Shown here: piece by piece, positions 31,310-40,696 of the stretch | Layout of the letters: each line of letters starts with the position of its first letter | How positions within the stretch are numbered: position 1 is the stretch's first letter | Source: Paeniglutamicibacter sp. Y32M11 | Lineage (GTDB): Bacteria > Actinomycetota > Actinomycetes > Actinomycetales > Micrococcaceae | Length of the DNA: 64,000 nt | NCBI RefSeq assembly: GCF_019285735.1 | Contig: NZ_CP079107.1 | Span: 2,728,001-2,792,000, forward strand | Direction of reading: 5' to 3' | Position numbers and translations under genes: made by a program | Notes under the pieces: model-generated | What the model saw: only the letters and a program-made list of their open reading frames with translations | Told to the model about the DNA's origin: nothing | Databases searched by the model: none

Positions 31310-31795
31310 TCACGTCGCGGTGATGAGCACCTTGCGCATGATGATGGCATCGACACCCTCGCGGTAGTACCCCTTGCGGCGATGGATGGCCTCAAACCCG
31401 TGACGTGCATACAGCCCCTGGGCCCGGGGATTATCCTCTCGAACCTCCAGTAAAAGATCGGTGGCGTTGGCGTTGCTGGCTCCGGTGATCATGAGGCGCA
31501 GCAGATGGCTGCCGATGCCTCGCCCCTCAGCCTCGGGGCGCACGGCGATGGTCTGGACATCGGCCAGGGGCAGCACACACATCATTCCGGCATAGGCGAT
31601 GATCCGCGTTCCGTCACTGACCACCCAATAGGTTCGCGTGTCGTGCTGCGCCAGTTCGTCGTAAAACATCTCCAACGGCCAGGCGTCGGTAGGGAACAAT
31701 TCCTTTTCCAACTCCCAGACCTCAGGCACATCGGCGGGCACCATGGCCCGAGTCTCCATTCCTGGCACGGCCAAGGAATCGCTTGAGACGTTCAC
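31310..31795 (-). CDS. rimI: Ribosomal protein S18-alanine N-acetyltransferase
   Basis: A 161-residue GNAT enzyme. The acetyl-CoA loop reads VRPEAEGRGIGSHLLRLMI and the C-terminal half has LLEVREDNPRAQGLYARHGFEAIHRRKGYY, the RimI signature. In E. coli RimI acetylates the N-terminal alanine of S18; in actinobacteria it sits inside the t6A operon as here and its target range may be wider. Its ATG overlaps the tsaB stop by 4 bases. Confidence 0.94.
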   Translation of the reverse strand: MNVSSDSLAVPGMETRAMVPADVPEVWELEKELFPTDAWPLEMFYDELAQHDTRTYWVVSDGTRIIAYAGMMCVLPLADVQTIAVRPEAEGRGIGSHLLRLMITGASNANATDLLLEVREDNPRAQGLYARHGFEAIHRRKGYYREGVDAIIMRKVLITAT

Positions 31796-32463
31796 AGCAG
31801 CTTGCCCTTCATCACGGCCGGGACCTTGGCATCGGACTCGCGCAGGTACAGCGGTTCGGTGCTCAGCAGCTCACGGCCCGCGGCCAGCGAACGGGCGGCG
31901 CTGGTGCCCAAGGACTCGGCGCTGGGATGCGCCTGGTCGAATCCCGGGACCACCGTCGCACCGATGGCAGTCAGGCGCTCGGCGTACAGGCCAGCACCGG
32001 CTCCAAAGGTCGGCAGCGGCGGTAGTTCTTCGGCGATGCTCACGTGCGGTCCATCGGCCAATAGTCCATCGTGGTGGTACCTAGCCCAGTAGAGTTCCTT
32101 GCGCCGTGCATCAATGGCGACGGTGAAATCACCCGTTGGTTCGGTGGCTACCGCTTCCAGCGCGATGGCATCAAGGCTCATCACCCCATGCAGGGCAACG
32201 TCCCAGACGAAGGCCAGAGTTTTGGCACTGGCCAGGCCAACACGCAGCCCGGTGAAGGGCCCGGGGCCAACACCCACCACGACGGCGTCGGGCAGCACGG
32301 CCCCGGCGTCCCGCAGCAGTGCCTCGATGGCTGGGGCCAAGACCTCGGCATGGTCATTACCCACGAGCGAAGTGAAGGAACCGAGCACGGCAACGTCATC
32401 GCCGGTAGTTTCCAGCAACGCGGCGGAGGCATTGGCTGAGGTATCGATGGCCAGTAACAGCAT
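31792..32463 (-). CDS. tsaB: t6A biosynthesis protein TsaB
   Basis: A 223-residue ASKHA-fold partner of TsaD. The N-terminus LLLAIDTSANASAALLE and the central VVGVGPGPFTGLRVGLASAKTL segment are diagnostic. It lacks the HxxxH metal site of TsaD, as expected for the scaffold subunit. It lies 15 bases downstream of tsaE and is coupled to rimI. Confidence 0.96.
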   Translation of the reverse strand: MLLLAIDTSANASAALLETTGDDVAVLGSFTSLVGNDHAEVLAPAIEALLRDAGAVLPDAVVVGVGPGPFTGLRVGLASAKTLAFVWDVALHGVMSLDAIALEAVATEPTGDFTVAIDARRKELYWARYHHDGLLADGPHVSIAEELPPLPTFGAGAGLYAERLTAIGATVVPGFDQAHPSAESLGTSAARSLAAGRELLSTEPLYLRESDAKVPAVMKGKLL

Positions 32464-32478
32464 GTGTGTAGTTTTCCC

Positions 32479-33036
32479 TTAGCTTCTGAAGTGTGTGAGT
32501 AGTGCAGCAAGCTGCGGATCGTTGGCCCAGCGTGGTCCCACCGCTCTGAGGCTGATGGTGCGCTGTTCGTCCTCATCACCTTCGGAGAAGTCGAAGACCA
32601 ATTCCTCGTCAATCTCTGCCGATCCGGGACGTTGCAGCACGATCTCCAGACGCGAGTCGCTGAGTTGTTCGACCTTGTCCGCGCCCCATTCCACGACCGT
32701 GACGGAGGTGCTGAGGCTGGATTCGAGATCGAGGTCATCAACTTCGACGGCGGTGGCAAGCCGGTAGGCATCTACGTGCACCAGGTCCGGCCCCTCCCCC
32801 AAGGTCGGGTGGATACGCGAGATCACGAAGGTCGGAGAGATGATGCCCTCGCGCACTCCGAGGCCCAGTCCCAGTCCCTGGGTGAAGGTAGTTTTCCCGG
32901 CTCCCAATTCACCGGTCAGCACCAGTAGGTCTCCGGCACGAAGGATGGCGCCCAGGGCTCGAGCAAAGTGATGGGTTTCTTCAACACCGTTAACGATCAG
33001 CTCCGACGAGGTGCCCTTCTCACTCACCGGATTCAC
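32479..33036 (-). CDS. tsaE: t6A biosynthesis ATPase TsaE
   Basis: A small P-loop ATPase of about 185 residues that drives turnover of the TsaBD complex. The Walker A motif is LTGELGAGKTTFTQGLG and the downstream SPTFVISRIH and VHVDAYRL are family hallmarks. The GTG at 33036 follows AGGGAAG; a second GTG at 33027 and a longer frame to 33117 inside alr are alternatives. The start overlaps the 3' end of alr, so the two are probably coupled. Confidence 0.93.
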   Translation of the reverse strand: MNPVSEKGTSSELIVNGVEETHHFARALGAILRAGDLLVLTGELGAGKTTFTQGLGLGLGVREGIISPTFVISRIHPTLGEGPDLVHVDAYRLATAVEVDDLDLESSLSTSVTVVEWGADKVEQLSDSRLEIVLQRPGSAEIDEELVFDFSEGDEDEQRTISLRAVGPRWANDPQLAALLTHFRS

Positions 33037-34222
33037 CCCAGCTTCCCTCGACCAGTCGGCGGGGCACGCGGGGGGAAATACGCGTGACGATCTCGTAATT
33101 AATGCTTCCTGCGGCATCCGCCCATTCGGTCACCGACGGTCCACCCTCACCAAAGAGGATGGCCGTGGCACCGAGGATGGCTGCCACGTCAATATCCGGT
33201 CCAAGATCCACCACAAATTGATCCATGGCAATGGTTCCGCGCACCAGGTACGTTTTGCCCAGAATGGATACCGGAGCATTATTCGCCGTACGCGGCAATC
33301 CGTCGGCGTAGCCCATCGGGATCAGCCCCAGGTACGTTTCTTCACTCGTGTGATAGTGCAGGCCGTAGCTGACGCCCTGTCCCGCTGGCACCTTTTTCAC
33401 GTTGGCGATGCGGCTTTCCAGCGTCATGGCCGGACGTAACCCGTAGCGTGCGGGGTCTTCTCCCGCGAAGGGGCTCAAACCGTAAAGGCCGAGTCCGAGC
33501 CTGACCATGTCGTAGTGGGCATCGGGGCGCGAGAGGATCGCGGGAGTGTTTGCGATGTGGCGTACCTCAAGGTCGAATCCAGCGTCTTCGGCCAGGGCAA
33601 CGGCTTCGTTGAAGGCCTTGAGTTGCTCGTCGGTTTCGGGGCGTTCGGGTTCATCGGCAACAGCAAGATGGGAGAAAACGCCGACCACCCGCATCAGCCC
33701 GTCGTCTTGGTAGCTGGCCGCGCGTCCCAGAAGCTCTTCCCACTGTGCCGCGGTGCTGCCATTGCGCCCCAGACCCGTATCAATTTTGAGGTGAACTCGG
33801 GCCGGTTGGGCAGCTGCCTGTGCGGCATTGGCTACGAGGTCAAGTTCCCAACCCGAAACGGCCAGATCGATGTTGGCGGAGATGGCTGCCTCGAACGGGG
33901 TTCCATCGGTATGTAGCCATGCGAGCAGGGGTACCTCCAGGCCTGCTGCGCGTAGTTTCAGTGCTTCGGTGACATGTGCGCAGCCCAGCCAGGAGGCACC
34001 GGCCTGGATTGCTGCCCGGCTCACGGCGACGGCTCCGTGCCCGTAGCCATCCGCCTTGACCACTGCCATGACAGCTGCCGGGGCTACAAGTTCGCCCACG
34101 CGCTTCACGTTTTCCCGAACGTTGGCCAAGTCGATAACGGCTCGGCGTTCCCAGTGAGACTTCGTTGTCTCATCCGCGGCGGGATATGGATTTTCGGACT
34201 GGTGGGAAGTTTGTGCGCTCAC
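33020..34222 (-). CDS. alr: Alanine racemase
   Basis: A PLP enzyme interconverting L- and D-alanine for peptidoglycan. The 400 residues have the PLP-lysine motif AVVKADGYGHGAV, the substrate-binding middle (LGRNGSTAAQWEELL) and the C-terminal beta domain with DGLPRTANN and RGTIAMDQFVVDLG containing the residues around the second active site. First gene of alr-tsaE-tsaB-rimI-tsaD, a common actinobacterial arrangement. Confidence 0.96.
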   Translation of the reverse strand: MSAQTSHQSENPYPAADETTKSHWERRAVIDLANVRENVKRVGELVAPAAVMAVVKADGYGHGAVAVSRAAIQAGASWLGCAHVTEALKLRAAGLEVPLLAWLHTDGTPFEAAISANIDLAVSGWELDLVANAAQAAAQPARVHLKIDTGLGRNGSTAAQWEELLGRAASYQDDGLMRVVGVFSHLAVADEPERPETDEQLKAFNEAVALAEDAGFDLEVRHIANTPAILSRPDAHYDMVRLGLGLYGLSPFAGEDPARYGLRPAMTLESRIANVKKVPAGQGVSYGLHYHTSEETYLGLIPMGYADGLPRTANNAPVSILGKTYLVRGTIAMDQFVVDLGPDIDVAAILGATAILFGEGGPSVTEWADAAGSINYEIVTRISPRVPRRLVEGSWGESGE

Positions 34223-34306
34223 GTATCTATCATCCCACTTTCAATGCGGGGCTTGATTCATTGGCACGCTGTCAGCAACCGGGCTGATTCGATCGGGTAC
34301 ACAAAT

Positions 34307-34357
34307 GGCGATGCCCCGGTGCGCTGATCATGAGGATCAGCGCACCGGGGCATCGCC
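34307..34357 (-). terminator. 23-bp perfect hairpin downstream of mscL
   Basis: Left arm 34307-34329 and right arm 34335-34357 are exact reverse complements with a 5-base loop. On the minus strand ATTTG follows. It lies 20 bases after the mscL stop and upstream of alr, so it insulates the two. Confidence 0.8.
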
Positions 34358-34376
34358 GTGGTGGTTTATAAATGGA

Positions 34377-34775
34377 CTAGGAAGTTCGACTACGCAATTC
34401 GTCGCGAATTTCGGCTAGCAGTGCAAGCTGCGGGTCGACTTCAGCTTCCGGCTCTTCGACACCAAGACGGGCATCACGCATGTCGGCGAGGTGCTTCATC
34501 GGTACTACGACGAAGAAGTAGATGGCGGCAGCAATGAGAATGAAGTTCACCAGAACGGTCAGGAAAGCACCGATCTTGATGGCGACTCCGGAACCGATCG
34601 TGATAACCAGGAAGTTATCGAAGTTCGGCGAACCGACCAAGGCTGCGATCAATGGCATGAGAATGTTCTCAACCAAGGCGGTGATCACGGCGCCAAAAGC
34701 GGCACCAATGACGACGGCGACGGCAAGGTCAACGACGTTGCCTTTCATTATAAATTCTTTGAATCCCTTGAGCAT
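34377..34775 (-). CDS. mscL: Large-conductance mechanosensitive channel
   Basis: A 132-residue pentameric pore protein that opens under membrane tension on osmotic downshift. The N-terminal amphipathic helix MLKGFKEFIMKGN, first membrane helix VVDLAVAVVIGAAFGAVITALV and second helix (FLTVLVNFILIAAAIYFFVV) are typical, followed by a charged cytoplasmic helix. The internal ATG at 34775 is the family start; the frame extends 15 codons upstream. Ribosome binding site weak. Confidence 0.95.
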   Translation of the reverse strand: MLKGFKEFIMKGNVVDLAVAVVIGAAFGAVITALVENILMPLIAALVGSPNFDNFLVITIGSGVAIKIGAFLTVLVNFILIAAAIYFFVVVPMKHLADMRDARLGVEEPEAEVDPQLALLAEIRDELRSRTS

Positions 34776-34869
34776 GTGCCTAGCTTTGCACACAATGTCT
34801 GTGGTCAACAGGTAATACACAGGTATTTCTCAATTTATTTGCTTACCATTCATCGTTCGTTTTGATCGA

Positions 34870-35829
34870 TCAGATCTTGCGCAGCAACATGCGACGGATC
34901 GAGTGATCTGCCGATTTACTCAAAACGAGTTGCGCACGACCACGAGTGGGAATCACGTTCTCCCGCAAGTTTGGTTCGTTAATACGCTTCCAGATACCGT
35001 GCGCCGTCTCCCGCGCTTCCTCATCACTGAGCGAGGCGTAGCGGTGGAAGTACGACGCGGGATCCGAGAACGCTCCGGAACGAAGTCTCATGAAACGGCG
35101 GATGTACCACTCTTCAATATCTGCGGTCCGCGCATCGACGTACACCGAGAAATCAAAGAAGTCACTCAACGCCAGACCGGCGGTGCCATCAAGTCGCGCG
35201 CGGGCGGGTTGCAACACGTTCAGGCCCTCAACGATCAGCACCTGCGGGGATCGCACCACAACTTCTTTTCCGGGAATGATGTCGTAGCTCAGGTGCGAGT
35301 ACCAAGGCGCACGAACCTCCGGGGCACCCGATTTGACCTCGGAGACAAAGCGCAGCAATCGACGTCGATCGTAGGACTCCGGGAAACCCTTGCGGTGCAT
35401 GATGCCCCGCTGCTCCAGATCCGCATTCGGATACAAGAAGCCATCGGTGGTGATCAGCTGCACATCGGGGGTGTCGGGCCAGCGCCGCAATAGTTCCTGC
35501 AGGACGCGGGCGGTGGTGGACTTACCCACGGCCACCGATCCGGCAACACCAATAACAAAGGGAGTGCGACGCGTTGATTCACCGAGGAAGGTATTGGTGG
35601 CCTGATGCAGCGAGGCCGAGCCCTGAACATAGAGGTTTAACAATCGTGAGAGTGGGAGATAAACCTCGCGCACCTCGGAAAGATTCAGTGTTTCGCCGAG
35701 CCCACTGAGGCGCATCAAGTCGGCTTCATCCAGGGGTTGCTTGATCTCATTGGACAATCGCGCCCACGTTTGGCGGTCCAATTCAACGAAGGGTGTTGCA
35801 CTGTAGTCGACCGCTCGCTGTCCATTCAC
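34870..35829 (-). CDS. coaA: Pantothenate kinase, type I
   Basis: Phosphorylates pantothenate, the first step of coenzyme A synthesis. The 319 residues include the P-loop [18 protein letters not shown], the TTDGFLYPN substrate-site segment and [21 protein letters not shown], all CoaA hallmarks. Divergent from glmS across 148 bases that should contain both promoters. Confidence 0.97.
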   Translation of the reverse strand: MNGQRAVDYSATPFVELDRQTWARLSNEIKQPLDEADLMRLSGLGETLNLSEVREVYLPLSRLLNLYVQGSASLHQATNTFLGESTRRTPFVIGVAGSVAVGKSTTARVLQELLRRWPDTPDVQLITTDGFLYPNADLEQRGIMHRKGFPESYDRRRLLRFVSEVKSGAPEVRAPWYSHLSYDIIPGKEVVVRSPQVLIVEGLNVLQPARARLDGTAGLALSDFFDFSVYVDARTADIEEWYIRRFMRLRSGAFSDPASYFHRYASLSDEEARETAHGIWKRINEPNLRENVIPTRGRAQLVLSKSADHSIRRMLLRKI

Positions 35830-35876
35830 GCCTTGAATTGTGCCAACAACTGACCGGTAATCCCAAACTTCACGAT

Positions 35877-35906
35877 TTGGCCATACCTTGTTGGCGTGGT
35901 TATACC
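35877..35906 (+). promoter_or_regulatory. Candidate promoter of glmS
   Basis: TTGGCC and TATACC separated by 18 bases, upstream of glmS. It is a plausible sigma-70-type match found by eye only. Confidence 0.3.
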
Positions 35907-35977
35907 CACATGTCTTTTTAAGCTATCAGCGGGGCAAATGCACCCTGTACATCCCGGGGCACGGTAATCTTTTCCTC

Positions 35978-37849
35978 ATGTGTGGAATCGTTGGATACGT
36001 AGGTAATGCTGGCCGAGCAGCCAATCATGGTGCGCTCGATGTGATTCTTGAGGGACTGCGACGCCTCGAGTATCGCGGATACGACTCGGCCGGACTTGCC
36101 GTTGTCACCGATGCGGGAATCAGTTCGCGCAAGAAGGCGGGCAAGCTCGTCAACCTTGTCGACTCGTTGGAAGCAGATGCTCTGCCGGCATCACTGACCG
36201 GAATTGGCCACACTCGTTGGGCCACCCACGGCGGCCCAACCGATGGCAATGCTCACCCTCACCTGGCCGATGAAGGCAACCTCGCGTTGATTCACAACGG
36301 CATCATCGAAAACTTTGCCGAGCTCAAGGGCAAGCTGCGCGCAGACGGCGTCGAATTCCTTTCCGAGACTGACACCGAAGTTGCAGCAGCACTGCTCGGA
36401 TCCGTCTACCGCGGCGAAGGCGCCGGTGACCTCACCCGCTCCATGGAGCTCACCGCCCGCCAACTTGAGGGTGCCTTCACCCTGCTGGCCGTCCACGCCG
36501 AGCACCCCGGCGTCGTTGTAGCCGCCCGCCGTAACTCCCCGTTGGTATTGGGACTGGGCGACGGCGAGAACTTCTTGGGTTCCGACGTGTCGGGCTTCAT
36601 CGACTTCACCCGCCGCGCCGTAGAACTGGGCCAGGACCAGATCGTCACGATCACCCCGGATTCCCACACCATCACCGACTTCGCCGGCAACCCGGCCGAA
36701 GGCAAAGAATTCACCGTTGATTGGGACGCTGCCAGCGCCGAAAAGGGCGGCTTTGGTTCCTTCATGGAGAAGGAAATCTTCGACCAGCCAGCCGCAGTTG
36801 CCGACACCCTGCTGGGTCGCTCGGACGCCTTCGGACGCCTGACCCTTGATGAACTACGCATCTCCCCCGAGGAACTGGCAGCAGTCACCAAGATTGTTGT
36901 GCTCGCTTGCGGTACTTCCGCCTATGCGGGTTCGGTAGCCAAGTACGCCATCGAAAACTGGTGCCGTATCCCGGTCGAGGTCGAGTTGAGCCACGAATTC
37001 CGTTACCGCGATCCGATCGTGGATGCCAATACCCTGATCGTTTCCATCTCCCAGTCGGGCGAAACCATGGATACTCTCATGGCAGTGCGTTACGCCAAGG
37101 AGCAGGGCGCGAAGACTCTGGCCATCTGCAACACCAACGGCTCCACCATCCCGCGTGAATCCGATGCCGTGCTCTACACCCACGCCGGACCAGAAATTGC
37201 CGTCGCTTCCACCAAGGCATTCCTGGCCCAGATCACCGCCACCTACCTGTTGGGCCTGTACCTGGCTCAGTTGCGTGGCAACCTGTTCTCCGGACAGATC
37301 AAGGACATCCTGGCCGATCTTGGTAAGATCCCGGCCAAGATCCAGGACATTCTGGACCGCAGCGAAGAGATCAAGTCGCTGGCACGCTCGATGAAGGACA
37401 ACGAGTCGGTGCTCTTCCTGGGCCGCCACGTGGGCTACCCCGTCGCTATGGAAGGCGCGCTGAAGCTCAAGGAAATCGCTTACATTCACGCGGAAGGCTT
37501 TGCCGCTGGCGAGCTGAAGCACGGTCCGATCGCCCTGATCGAGCAGGATCTTCCGGTCTTCGTGGTGGTTCCATCACCGCGCGGCCGCGACTCGTTGCAC
37601 TCCAAGGTGGTTTCCAACATCCAGGAAGTGCGCGCCCGTGGCGCCAAGACCTTGGTCATTGCGGAAGAAGGCGATGAGTCGGTTCGCGATTACGCGTCGT
37701 TCGTCTTCTACGTCCCGGAGACTCCGGTGTTGTTGATGCCGCTGCTGTCCACCGTTCCGTTGCAGCTCTTCGCCTGCGAACTGGCCTCGGCCAAAGGTCT
37801 TGACGTTGATCAGCCGCGTAACCTGGCCAAATCGGTCACCGTCGAGTAA
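35978..37849 (+). CDS. glmS: Glucosamine-6-phosphate synthase (isomerising)
   Basis: Makes glucosamine-6-phosphate from fructose-6-phosphate and glutamine, feeding UDP-GlcNAc with GlmM of this window. The 623 residues start with the processed N-terminal nucleophile region MCGIVGYVG (Cys2), followed by the glutaminase domain (THGGPTDGNAHPH) and two SIS isomerase domains (ACGTSAYAGS, SQSGETMDTL), ending in LAKSVTVE. The open frame extends 30 codons upstream, but Cys2 fixes the start. No ribozyme-like element is seen upstream. Confidence 0.98.
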   Translation: MCGIVGYVGNAGRAANHGALDVILEGLRRLEYRGYDSAGLAVVTDAGISSRKKAGKLVNLVDSLEADALPASLTGIGHTRWATHGGPTDGNAHPHLADEGNLALIHNGIIENFAELKGKLRADGVEFLSETDTEVAAALLGSVYRGEGAGDLTRSMELTARQLEGAFTLLAVHAEHPGVVVAARRNSPLVLGLGDGENFLGSDVSGFIDFTRRAVELGQDQIVTITPDSHTITDFAGNPAEGKEFTVDWDAASAEKGGFGSFMEKEIFDQPAAVADTLLGRSDAFGRLTLDELRISPEELAAVTKIVVLACGTSAYAGSVAKYAIENWCRIPVEVELSHEFRYRDPIVDANTLIVSISQSGETMDTLMAVRYAKEQGAKTLAICNTNGSTIPRESDAVLYTHAGPEIAVASTKAFLAQITATYLLGLYLAQLRGNLFSGQIKDILADLGKIPAKIQDILDRSEEIKSLARSMKDNESVLFLGRHVGYPVAMEGALKLKEIAYIHAEGFAAGELKHGPIALIEQDLPVFVVVPSPRGRDSLHSKVVSNIQEVRARGAKTLVIAEEGDESVRDYASFVFYVPETPVLLMPLLSTVPLQLFACELASAKGLDVDQPRNLAKSVTVE

Positions 37850-37927
37850 ATCAACGGTTTTTTTCTTCGCGTCATCACCGTGTGGTGCAGGAGCTTCCCC
37901 ATGGGGCGGCACCTGCACCATCGGTGC

Positions 37928-38509
37928 TTAACGCCCGTTTTGGCTCAACGCGTCCTTGTGGATACCCTGCAGGAATTGTGCCTGCGCGAGGTGCGCCGTC
38001 ACCTCGCCTAATATGCTGACCAAGCGCGCCAGGGCCGTCACCGGTGGATTCCAGCGCCGGTCAATGACCGTATCAAGGTCCTGCTCGGTGAGGCGGTCAA
38101 GGACGCTCAACGTCAGGTGATGGACGTCCTGGTGATAACCGAGTAGGTATTCACCGTCGTACATCCCGAAGTCCGCCACGGCGTCACTGTTCTGCCCATA
38201 CCCGGTTTCCATTAACGGGTAGGACAGATTAAACGTGGTGGCCCAACCCTTTGCAACCCAACACTGCTCGAGTGATTCCTCCGGGCCAAGGCTCAGGGCC
38301 AGATGCGTGAAGTGGTCATCCTGGACTCGACTCAGGTGCCAGATCAGCCAGGCCATCGAGTTGCTATTGGCACTGGCCCGGAATCGGAGCATTCGCGGTT
38401 CGGCCGCTTCCAAGAGTTCTTCTAGGCCCTCGTGCGCGCGAGAAAATCCGTCCCGCAGCAGGTCTATGGCTTGCGATTCGCCCTCGGTTGGCCGGTCTGT
38501 GCTGCCCAT
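37928..38509 (-). CDS. DinB-superfamily protein (DUF664-like)
   Basis: A 193-residue helical-bundle protein of the DinB/YfiT-like superfamily. Candidate metal-ligand histidines appear in [16 protein letters not shown] and in [16 protein letters not shown], the usual H...H...H arrangement. In actinobacteria such proteins can be thiol-dependent (mycothiol) transferases, but the substrate here is unknown. It faces glmS convergently; the 78 bases between contain an 8-bp inverted repeat (37884-37919) that could act as a terminator. Confidence 0.82.
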   Translation of the reverse strand: MGSTDRPTEGESQAIDLLRDGFSRAHEGLEELLEAAEPRMLRFRASANSNSMAWLIWHLSRVQDDHFTHLALSLGPEESLEQCWVAKGWATTFNLSYPLMETGYGQNSDAVADFGMYDGEYLLGYHQDVHHLTLSVLDRLTEQDLDTVIDRRWNPPVTALARLVSILGEVTAHLAQAQFLQGIHKDALSQNGR

Positions 38510-38618
38510 GATTCACGGTTCCTTCCACCGCCTACCGGGTGCAAGCGGTGCCAAGAAGCATACGCCCCATTTATCCGGTGGGATCGGGCGCTGCACCACG
38601 CGAGCTAAACTCGAAGGC

Positions 38619-38969
38619 ATGATCGTGGGAATTGGTGTTGATGTTGTTCAGGTGTCGAGGTTCAAGGCGCAGTTGGAGCGGACCCCCGCCCTCCTAGAAC
38701 GGCTTTTTGTCCCGGATGAGCGCGATCTACACGTGCGCTCCCTCGCTGCACGTTTTGCGGCCAAGGAAGCCATCGCCAAGGCCCTTGGCGCACCGGCCGG
38801 GATGAACTGGCAACACTGCACCATCAAGAAGGACGCTGCGGGTGACCCCTATGTGGTCCTCGACGGTTCGGTTGCCGAGGCCGCCGAGGCCAAGGGCGTG
38901 ATGCACTGGCATCTGTCGATGAGTCACGATGGGGACCTAGCCACCGCCATGGTGGTTGCCGAACGTTAA
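38619..38969 (+). CDS. acpS: Holo-[acyl-carrier-protein] synthase
   Basis: Transfers 4'-phosphopantetheine from CoA to acyl carrier protein. The 116 residues have the two family motifs: [12 protein letters not shown] near the start (catalytic Asp) and [16 protein letters not shown] in the middle. Its CoA substrate depends on the pathway begun by CoaA nearby. The ATG at 38619 is set by the family N-terminus. It is followed by nnr after 76 bases on the same strand. Confidence 0.96.
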   Translation: MIVGIGVDVVQVSRFKAQLERTPALLERLFVPDERDLHVRSLAARFAAKEAIAKALGAPAGMNWQHCTIKKDAAGDPYVVLDGSVAEAAEAKGVMHWHLSMSHDGDLATAMVVAER

Positions 38970-39045
38970 GAACACCTCGGTTCCGGCGCGAAGCGCCGCT
39001 GCTGACCTGCAGGAATTTGCGCTCACGGTTGGGTATTCTGAACGT

Positions 39046-40578
39046 ATGATCCCCGTCTATGCAGGTTCCCACGTTCGAGATGCCGAGACCGCACAGCTCA
39101 AGGATGCAAACGACACCACATTGATGCGTCTGGCCGCCGACGCGCTGGCACATCAAGCCGTGTTGATGCTCAAGAGCGATGGCGGACGTCTCTACGGCGC
39201 CCGGGTGCTGGGCCTGATCGGACCGGGAAACAATGGTGGGGATGGACTCTTTGCTCTGGCCGCACTGGCCAAGCGCGGGGTACGTGCCACTGCCGTACTG
39301 CTCGCCCCTCAGGCGCATGCTCAGGGCCTTGCTGCGCTTGTGCGCTCCGGAGGACGCACGACGACCGCCAAGCACCTAGACGAGCTCCTGATGGATACCG
39401 ACTTGGTCGTTGATGCCCTCTACGGCACCGGATTACGCCCCGGCGCCGAGCTACCAAAAATCCCGAGCCGGGTGCGGGTACTGGCCGCCGACATCCCCAG
39501 CGGCGTGGATGCAAACACCGGAGCAGCAGCTCCCAGCGTGATTCGCGCGGATCGCACCGTATGCTTCGGCGCCCTGAAGACCGGTCTGGTGGTGGGCTCC
39601 GGGCATCTGGTCTCCGGAAGCATCCACATCACCGATGCAGGGCTAACGGATCACCTGCCGAAACCCGATGCCTGGGTGGTGCAGGGCGATGATCTAGAGC
39701 TTTTGTTGGATCGTGATCAGAGTTGGGCAGCGGCCGGCGCACACAAGTATCAGCGTGGCGTGTTGGGGCTGCTGGCGGGATCCGCGAAATATCCCGGTGC
39801 TGCGGTACTCACCGCCCGCGCCGCGGTCGCCAGCGGCCTCGGTCTGCTGCGCACCGTGGTCCCGGAAGCGGTCGCCACGGCACTGACCACACAGGTCCCC
39901 GAATCTGTCCCGCTGAACACCGAAGAGCTCACCGCCCTGCTGGCGCGAAACCGCCGCAACGGACGTGCCGGAGCGACGCGCATTTCGGCATGGGCCATCG
40001 GCCCGGGTCTGGTTGACAACCCCGAGACGCGTCAGTACTTGGACCAGATCCTCGCCGCCAACAATCCGTGTGTGCTTGATGCTGGTGCCCTGGCGATGCT
40101 GGAGCCGGGCGAACACCACCAATTACGCATTCTTACCCCGCATGCCGGGGAGCTGCACTCGCTGCTGGCTAAGGCCGGCGTCAGGGTCAGCGCAACCGAC
40201 ATCGCCACCGACCCGATCCGTTGGGCCCGCTGGGCGGCGGTGGCCTATGACTGTGTCATCTTGCTCAAGGGTTCGGCCACCATTTGCACCGCGCCCGACG
40301 GCTACGCGCTCATCGTCCATGCCGCGACCCCGGATTTGGCCACGGCCGGCAGTGGGGACGTGCTCACCGGGATCCTGGGCACGCTGCTCTCGGCTGCCTC
40401 CTTCCCGTCGGAGACCGGAGCCGACCCAGTGACCCAGAGTCACCGCCTGACCGAGTTGGCCGCAGCGGGGGCGCTCATCCACGCGCATGCCGGTGCCCTG
40501 GCCGCGGCCGAGGGCACACTCAGTGCCGTAGATCTTCTGCAGGAACTCCCCCGTGCCGCTCGCCAGCTAGGGCTCTAA
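39046..40578 (+). CDS. nnr: Bifunctional NAD(P)H-hydrate epimerase / ADP-dependent dehydratase
   Basis: Repairs damaged NAD(P)H hydrates. The 510 residues combine an N-terminal epimerase (YjeF_N; GPGNNGGDGLFALAALAKRG) with a C-terminal ribokinase-like dehydratase (YjeF_C; LDAGALAMLE, LTPHAGELHSLL, and the nucleotide-site segment TAGSGDVLTGILGTLL). The start at 39046 matches the family N-terminus IPVYAGSHVRDAE. Pairing with acpS is common in actinobacteria. Confidence 0.95.
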   Translation: MIPVYAGSHVRDAETAQLKDANDTTLMRLAADALAHQAVLMLKSDGGRLYGARVLGLIGPGNNGGDGLFALAALAKRGVRATAVLLAPQAHAQGLAALVRSGGRTTTAKHLDELLMDTDLVVDALYGTGLRPGAELPKIPSRVRVLAADIPSGVDANTGAAAPSVIRADRTVCFGALKTGLVVGSGHLVSGSIHITDAGLTDHLPKPDAWVVQGDDLELLLDRDQSWAAAGAHKYQRGVLGLLAGSAKYPGAAVLTARAAVASGLGLLRTVVPEAVATALTTQVPESVPLNTEELTALLARNRRNGRAGATRISAWAIGPGLVDNPETRQYLDQILAANNPCVLDAGALAMLEPGEHHQLRILTPHAGELHSLLAKAGVRVSATDIATDPIRWARWAAVAYDCVILLKGSATICTAPDGYALIVHAATPDLATAGSGDVLTGILGTLLSAASFPSETGADPVTQSHRLTELAAAGALIHAHAGALAAAEGTLSAVDLLQELPRAARQLGL

Positions 40579-40610
40579 GCCAGCAATGCGCTACGTCAAG
40601 ACAAGATAAG

Positions 40611-40659
40611 AAAAGACGAGGCAAGGGGCCAGTTCATGGAACTGGCCCCTTGCCTCGTC
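40611..40659 (-). terminator. 21-bp perfect hairpin terminating ugd
   Basis: Arms 40615-40635 and 40639-40659 are exact reverse complements with a 3-base loop. On the minus strand the stem is followed by TTTTCTTATC, an intrinsic terminator. On the plus strand, after nnr, there is no T-tract. Confidence 0.88.
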
Positions 40660-40696
40660 GTGGGGTACTGCCGGGACTGGTTCGTCAGCTCGTGTC

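Noticed and set aside
35830..35977. A possible glmS ribozyme upstream of glmS.
   Set aside because: The region is only 148 bases, shared with the divergent coaA promoter, and no ribozyme-like core is visible; the element is typical of Firmicutes.
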